From: Candidatus Latescibacterota bacterium
GTDB taxonomy: Bacteria; JAAXHH01
Length of the DNA: 64,000 nt
Direction of reading: 5' to 3'
Assembly (NCBI GenBank): GCA_022822725.1
Contig: JAJEAN010000007.1
Span: 259,435-323,434 of the forward strand
Shown here: one piece after another, positions 59,854 to 64,000 of the stretch
Layout of the letters: each line of letters opens with the position of its first letter
How positions within the stretch are numbered: position 1 is the stretch's first letter
Notes under the pieces: generated by a model
Databases searched by the model: none
The model's input: only the letters and a program-made list of their open reading frames with translations
What the model was told of the DNA's origin: nothing
Position numbers and translations under genes: made by a program

Positions 59854-61116
59854 GTGAATACCACACCGATCGACAAGCTCGCCGAGGCGGACCTCGAGGA
59901 AATCCGAAATGAACGGGTGACCTTCGAGCGCACGCCCGACATGCCGACCGAGCACATGATCCTCAATTTCGGGCCCCAGCACCCGGCGACCCACGGGACG
60001 CTGCACATGGTGCTGGAACTGGATGGGGAGAAGGTCGCCGGCGCCACGCCGCATCTCGGCTACCTGCATACCGGATTCGAAAAGCTGGGCGAGTACCGGA
60101 GCTACAACCAGTTCGTCACGCTGACCGACCGGATGAACTACCTGTCTCCCCTGTGCAACAACATCGGCTATACCCACGCGGTCGAGAAGCTGATGAACAT
60201 CGAAATCACGCCGCGATGCCGGAGTATCCGGGTCGCCCTGGCGGAACTCTCCCGCCTCGCCGACCACCTGCTGTGCATCGGCACGGCCGCCCTCGATATC
60301 GGGGCCTTCACCGCCTTTCTGTACGGATTCCGGGCGAGGGAAGTGCTGTACGATCTGTTCGAGGCGGTGTGCGGCACGCGGCTGACCACCAGCTACACGC
60401 GTGTGGGCGGGCTCCTTCGCGACGTGCCGGACAACTTCGCGGAAATGGCCCGGGAATCCGTGGAGGAGACCCTGCGGGCCACCGCGGAGATCGACCGGCT
60501 CCTTACGCACAACCGCATCTGGCGCGACCGGACCGAGGGCGTGGGCGTCCTCTCGGCGGAAGACGCCGTGGCCTGGGGCGCCACGGGACCGGTGCTCAGG
60601 GCGTCCGGCGTCGAATGGGACATCCGGAAGAACGAACCCTACCTCGGGTACGAAACCTACGATTTCGACCTCCCCATCGGCCGCAACGGAGACGCGTACG
60701 ACCGCTACCTCGTGCGGATGGAGGAGATCAGGCAGAGCGCGCAGATCATTCACCAGGCCGTGGAGGACCTGCCCGCGGGACCGGTGAACGCCGACGAGGA
60801 GCACGCGGTGCTGCCCGAGAAATCGGAAGTGTACGAATCCATGGAATCGCTGATCTATCATTTCAAGATGACCATGGAAGGACACGGGCCGACGCCGCCG
60901 GTGGGCGAGGTGTACGCCGCCACCGAGGCGCCGAACGGAGAACTCGGGTTCTTCATCGTCAGCGACGGCAGCCGGGAACCCTACCGGATCCGCGTACGCC
61001 CGCCGTCATTCGTGAACTTTTCACTGTTCCCCATGCTGATCCGGGGGCATATGCTATCGGACGTGGTGGCGGTACTGGGCAGCCTGAACGTCATCGCCGG
61101 AGAACTGGACCGCTAG
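59854..61116 (+). CDS. nuoD: NADH-quinone oxidoreductase subunit D
   Basis: 420 residues, 49-kDa subunit. LNFGPQHPATHGTLH near residue 37 and GYLHTGFEKLGEYRSYNQ near 69 form the quinone-binding loop with its His and Tyr. RPPSFVNFS near the end is another hallmark. The start is GTG 59854 with a GGAAG box about 9 nt upstream; a later in-frame ATG would cut the N-terminal 30 residues, which are less conserved. Confidence 0.95.
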   Translation: MNTTPIDKLAEADLEEIRNERVTFERTPDMPTEHMILNFGPQHPATHGTLHMVLELDGEKVAGATPHLGYLHTGFEKLGEYRSYNQFVTLTDRMNYLSPLCNNIGYTHAVEKLMNIEITPRCRSIRVALAELSRLADHLLCIGTAALDIGAFTAFLYGFRAREVLYDLFEAVCGTRLTTSYTRVGGLLRDVPDNFAEMARESVEETLRATAEIDRLLTHNRIWRDRTEGVGVLSAEDAVAWGATGPVLRASGVEWDIRKNEPYLGYETYDFDLPIGRNGDAYDRYLVRMEEIRQSAQIIHQAVEDLPAGPVNADEEHAVLPEKSEVYESMESLIYHFKMTMEGHGPTPPVGEVYAATEAPNGELGFFIVSDGSREPYRIRVRPPSFVNFSLFPMLIRGHMLSDVVAVLGSLNVIAGELDR

Positions 61117-61117
61117 A

Positions 61118-61609
61118 TTGTCGACACCGCTAGAATTCACGGACGCGGCGCGGGAGCGCGCGGCGGAGATCCTGGGCCGCTATCCCGAGGAATACCGGAA
61201 GTCGGCCGTCGTACCGCTCCTCCATCTCGCGCAGGAAGAGTGGGGGTACGTCTCGCCCGAGGCCATGGCCTGCGTGGCCAGTCTGATCGGCTGCTCGCCC
61301 GTGAAGGTTGCGGAGATCGCGACCTTCTATCCCATGTTCAACAAGGAACCCGTGGGCGAAAACGTACTGGCGGTCTGCCATACGCTGCCCTGTGCGCTGA
61401 CCGGCTGCGCCGGCGTTTACGATCACCTCTCGAAAAAACTCGGCATTGGACTGGGCGAGACCACGGAGGACGGCCGGTTCACCCTGCGGAAATCGGAATG
61501 CCTCGCGGCCTGCGACCGGGGCCCCGTGCTCCTGGTCAACCGGCGCCTGCATACCCACGTTTCTCCGGAGAAGGTCGACGAGATTCTCGAAAATCTCGAT
61601 AAAGGATGA
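61118..61609 (+). CDS. nuoE: NADH-quinone oxidoreductase subunit E
   Basis: 163 residues, thioredoxin-like 24-kDa subunit with the [2Fe-2S] cluster N1a: CHTLPC and, about 40 residues later, CLAAC. The N-terminal helical bundle includes HLAQEEWGYVSPEAM. The start appears to be TTG 61118, one base after the nuoD stop; no ATG is available before the conserved region. The Shine-Dalgarno is weak, so it may depend on coupling to nuoD. Confidence 0.93.
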   Translation: MSTPLEFTDAARERAAEILGRYPEEYRKSAVVPLLHLAQEEWGYVSPEAMACVASLIGCSPVKVAEIATFYPMFNKEPVGENVLAVCHTLPCALTGCAGVYDHLSKKLGIGLGETTEDGRFTLRKSECLAACDRGPVLLVNRRLHTHVSPEKVDEILENLDKG

Positions 61610-61613
61610 GGTA

Positions 61614-62990
61614 ATGGCCGCACCGCTCGAAATCCTGACGGCGGACCCCACGGCTGGCGCCGACCCTGGCGACATGGACGCCTACATGGCCTGCGGCGGT
61701 TATGGTGCCGTACGGAAGGCGCTCAAGTCGATGAGCCAGGCCGAACTGATCGAGGAAATCAATGCCTCGGGGATCAAGGGCCGCGGAGGGGCCGGGTTCT
61801 CTACGGGCATGAAGTGGAACCTCTGCGCCGACCGGTTCCCCCGGTACCTGTGCGCCAACGCCGACGAAAGCGAACCCGGCAGCTTCAAGGACAGGCTCCT
61901 GCTGGAATCGAAGCCCCACCAGATCATCGAAGGCATGATCATCACCAGTTACGCCCTGGGGATCAACCTGGGCTACATCTATATCCGGGGCGAGTTCTTC
62001 CAGATCATCGACCAGATGGAAGCCGCTCTCGAGGATGCCCGGAGACACGGTTTCCTCGGCGCCAACATCCTGGATACGGGCTTCGACCTCGAGTTGTACG
62101 TCCATCCCGGGGCCGGGGCCTACATCTGCGGTGAAGAGACGGGACTAATCGAATCTCTCGAGGGCAACCGGCCCTACCCCCGGCTGAAACCGCCGTATTT
62201 TCCCGCCGCCATCGGCCTCTGGGGCCAGCCCACAATCGTCAACAACGTGGAGACCATGGCCCAGATCGCCACCATCGTCGATATGGGCGCGGAAACCTAC
62301 AAGGCCATCGGTTCGGAGGAGGATACGACCGGGCCGCGGCTCTTCGGCCTGTGCGGCCACGTGAAGAATCCCGGCATCTACGAGTACGATTCCGGTGTCA
62401 CGCTGAGGGAACTGATCTACGATGTGGCCGGCGGCATCCGGGACGGCAACCGGCTCAAAGGGGTCATTCCCGGCGGGATCTCGGCGCCGATCCTGACGCC
62501 GGAGGAAATCGATACCCCCATGGGGTTCGGCGCCCTGGGCAAGCTGGGGTCCATGGGCGGAACCGGCGGGATCATCGTGATGGACGAGACCACCAGCATG
62601 GTGGACGCCCTGCTCAATGCGTCTTCCTTCGCCGCCCATGAGTCCTGCGGCCAGTGCACGCCCTGCCGCGAAGGGGTGCCCTGGATGAACGACATCCTGC
62701 GGCGTATCCGCAACGGCCAGGGCAGGGATGAAGACCTGGACCTGCTGCTCGACATCTGCAAGCAGGTGCACGGCCACACCGTCTGCGTCTTCGGCCAGGC
62801 GCCGGGTGTCTGGCCCGTGCGCACCATACTCGTCAAGTACTGGCCCGAGTTCAGGGCCTGCATCGAACGGAAGGAACTGGTCGTGCCGCCCCTGGAGGAA
62901 TCCTACCTGCGGCCCGACCAGTACGAACACATTCCCCCCGTACCCGGCAATTTCCGGCTGAAGACCGATGAAGCCGACGCCGCCGGATGA
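61614..62990 (+). CDS. nuoF: NADH-quinone oxidoreductase subunit F
   Basis: 458 residues, 51-kDa NADH- and FMN-binding subunit. GRGGAGFSTGMKW near residue 55 is the nucleotide loop, ICGEETGLIESLEG near 170 is the FMN region, and the N3 [4Fe-4S] ligands are ESCGQCTPCREG near 345 and HTVC about 40 residues later. ATG 61614 has AAGGA 7 nt upstream; codons before it are a shadow of nuoE. Confidence 0.96.
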   Translation: MAAPLEILTADPTAGADPGDMDAYMACGGYGAVRKALKSMSQAELIEEINASGIKGRGGAGFSTGMKWNLCADRFPRYLCANADESEPGSFKDRLLLESKPHQIIEGMIITSYALGINLGYIYIRGEFFQIIDQMEAALEDARRHGFLGANILDTGFDLELYVHPGAGAYICGEETGLIESLEGNRPYPRLKPPYFPAAIGLWGQPTIVNNVETMAQIATIVDMGAETYKAIGSEEDTTGPRLFGLCGHVKNPGIYEYDSGVTLRELIYDVAGGIRDGNRLKGVIPGGISAPILTPEEIDTPMGFGALGKLGSMGGTGGIIVMDETTSMVDALLNASSFAAHESCGQCTPCREGVPWMNDILRRIRNGQGRDEDLDLLLDICKQVHGHTVCVFGQAPGVWPVRTILVKYWPEFRACIERKELVVPPLEESYLRPDQYEHIPPVPGNFRLKTDEADAAG

Positions 62991-62997
62991 GCGAATC

Positions 62998-64000
62998 ATG
63001 GCAACCATTACCATAGACGACCAGCAGTACACCGTGGAAGAAGGCCGCAACCTGATCGACGCGGCGGCGGACCTGGGCATCGACATCCCCCATTTCTGCT
63101 ATCATCCCGGCCTGGCGCCGGACGGCAACTGCCGGATGTGCCTGACCGAGATGGAGATACGGCCCGGTCAGTTCGGCATCGTCACCTCGTGCACGATACG
63201 GATCAAGGACGGGATGAACTTCCGGTTCAATTCCCCGGCGGTGCTGGACAACCGCAAGGGGGTCATGGAGTTCCTGCTCATCAACCACCCGCTGGACTGT
63301 CCCTGGTGCGACCAGGCCGGTGAGTGCAAGCTGCAGGACCATTCCTTCGACCACGGCCGGGGCCACAGCCGTTTCGTCGAGACCAAGCGCGTCCCGCCGA
63401 AGAAGGACCTGGGGCCGCACATCACGCTCTACACGACGCGCTGCATCCTGTGCCAGCGCTGCACCCGGTTCTGCGACGAGATCACGGGTACGTCGGAACT
63501 TGGCGTCGTCCAGATGGGCAGCAAGTCCGAGATCGCGACCTTCGAAGGCGTCCCCCTGGATAACAAAATGTCGGGGAACGTGGCGGACATCTGTCCCGTG
63601 GGTGCCCTGGTCACCAAGGACTTCCTCTACAAGCCCCGCATCTGGCATTATGAGAAGGTGGACACTTTCTGCCCGGGATGCGCCACGGGGTGCAACACCA
63701 CGCTGGAAGTCCTGCACCAGAAAATCTACCGGACCAAACCCCGGCACAACGAGGACGTGAACGGGTACTGGATGTGCGACGAAGGCCGGTTCTGCTACCA
63801 CGGCTGGCAGGACGCGGACCGGTTGAAAGCGCCGCTGAAGCGGGTGGATGGTGAATTGCGCCAGGTCACGTGGCCCGACGCCATGGATGCGGCCGTCGGC
63901 GGTATCCAGGCCGTCCTGGCGGTCGAAGGAGAAGCCGCCATGGGGGTGGTCGGATCGTCCATGGCGACCAACGAGGAGAACTACCTGCTGCGCAGGCTGG
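62998..64000 (+). CDS. nuoG: NADH-quinone oxidoreductase subunit G, N-terminal part (runs off window)
   Basis: 334 residues are visible and the frame is open at the right edge. The N-terminal ferredoxin domain has HFCYHP and GNCRMCL, then HPLDCPWCDQAGECKLQ, then the two-cluster segment RCILCQRCTRFCDE and CPVGALVTKD. FCPGCATGCN with a Cys about 30 residues later (YWMCDEGRF) is the extra cluster N7 found in many bacterial NuoG proteins at the entry of the molybdopterin-like domain. Starts at ATG 62998, 8 bp after nuoF. Confidence 0.95.
   Translation, partial: MATITIDDQQYTVEEGRNLIDAAADLGIDIPHFCYHPGLAPDGNCRMCLTEMEIRPGQFGIVTSCTIRIKDGMNFRFNSPAVLDNRKGVMEFLLINHPLDCPWCDQAGECKLQDHSFDHGRGHSRFVETKRVPPKKDLGPHITLYTTRCILCQRCTRFCDEITGTSELGVVQMGSKSEIATFEGVPLDNKMSGNVADICPVGALVTKDFLYKPRIWHYEKVDTFCPGCATGCNTTLEVLHQKIYRTKPRHNEDVNGYWMCDEGRFCYHGWQDADRLKAPLKRVDGELRQVTWPDAMDAAVGGIQAVLAVEGEAAMGVVGSSMATNEENYLLRRL

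Overview
The window is about 60% GC chromosomal DNA from a Gram-negative (diderm), respiring heterotroph. Evidence for this is two TonB-dependent outer-membrane receptors, another outer-membrane beta-barrel, Tat and Sec exports, and a complex I (nuo) operon. Three sulfatases with an anaerobic-type maturase, three phytanoyl-CoA-dioxygenase-like (PhyH) proteins, two enolase-superfamily enzymes and two peptide-type binding proteins without permeases give a gene mix typical of uncultured marine or sediment lineages such as Latescibacterota or Poribacteria. That placement is inference from gene content only. Promoters look like ordinary sigma-70 sites (several TTGACA-like boxes 17 bp from TATAAT-like boxes). 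TTG and GTG starts are fairly frequent.

Layout. 1-10.8 kb: 3' end of a TonB receptor, a VOC protein, an RNase II-type exonuclease, an MBL hydrolase, a DegT aminotransferase, a GNAT acetyltransferase, ahcY, a Trm112-like protein and a divergent Nramp-type transporter. 10.8-22.5 kb: a fused HyuA-HyuB protein, a beta-carbonic anhydrase, a D-aminoacylase behind hisH-hisF, an M24 peptidase-like protein and two enolase-superfamily enzymes. 22.5-24.8 kb: an AT-richer island with a broken reverse transcriptase, a small ORF and an MNT/HEPN toxin-antitoxin pair. 24.8-28.5 kb: a Gfo/Idh/MocA oxidoreductase, an aldo/keto reductase and an extracytoplasmic binding protein. 28.5-30.3 kb: HigB toxin plus a HigA-like antitoxin fused to an ImmA/IrrE metallopeptidase. 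30.4-37.8 kb: aroA, a PhyH protein, an SGNH hydrolase, an MDR dehydrogenase, an NDH2-SelD fusion and an unknown protein. 38.0-48.8 kb: a ten-kilobase one-direction cluster of RraA-like, sulfatase, binding protein, PhyH, sulfatase, unknown TIM-barrel-like protein, sulfatase and sulfatase maturase, which looks like a catabolic unit for a sulfated compound. 48.9-57.4 kb: GPP34 protein, TonB receptor, OM barrel, cold-shock protein, M1 aminopeptidase, PhyH protein and mtnP. 57.7-64 kb: nuoA-nuoB-pyrE-nuoC-nuoD-nuoE-nuoF-nuoG, running off the right edge.

The most unusual genome-wide signal is a recurrent class of short, mostly perfect tandem duplications (unit 9-46 bp, 2-8 copies; unit sequences unrelated to each other). 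They sit just behind or across stop codons, in leaders, or in frame at inter-domain linkers. More than a dozen occur in 64 kb.
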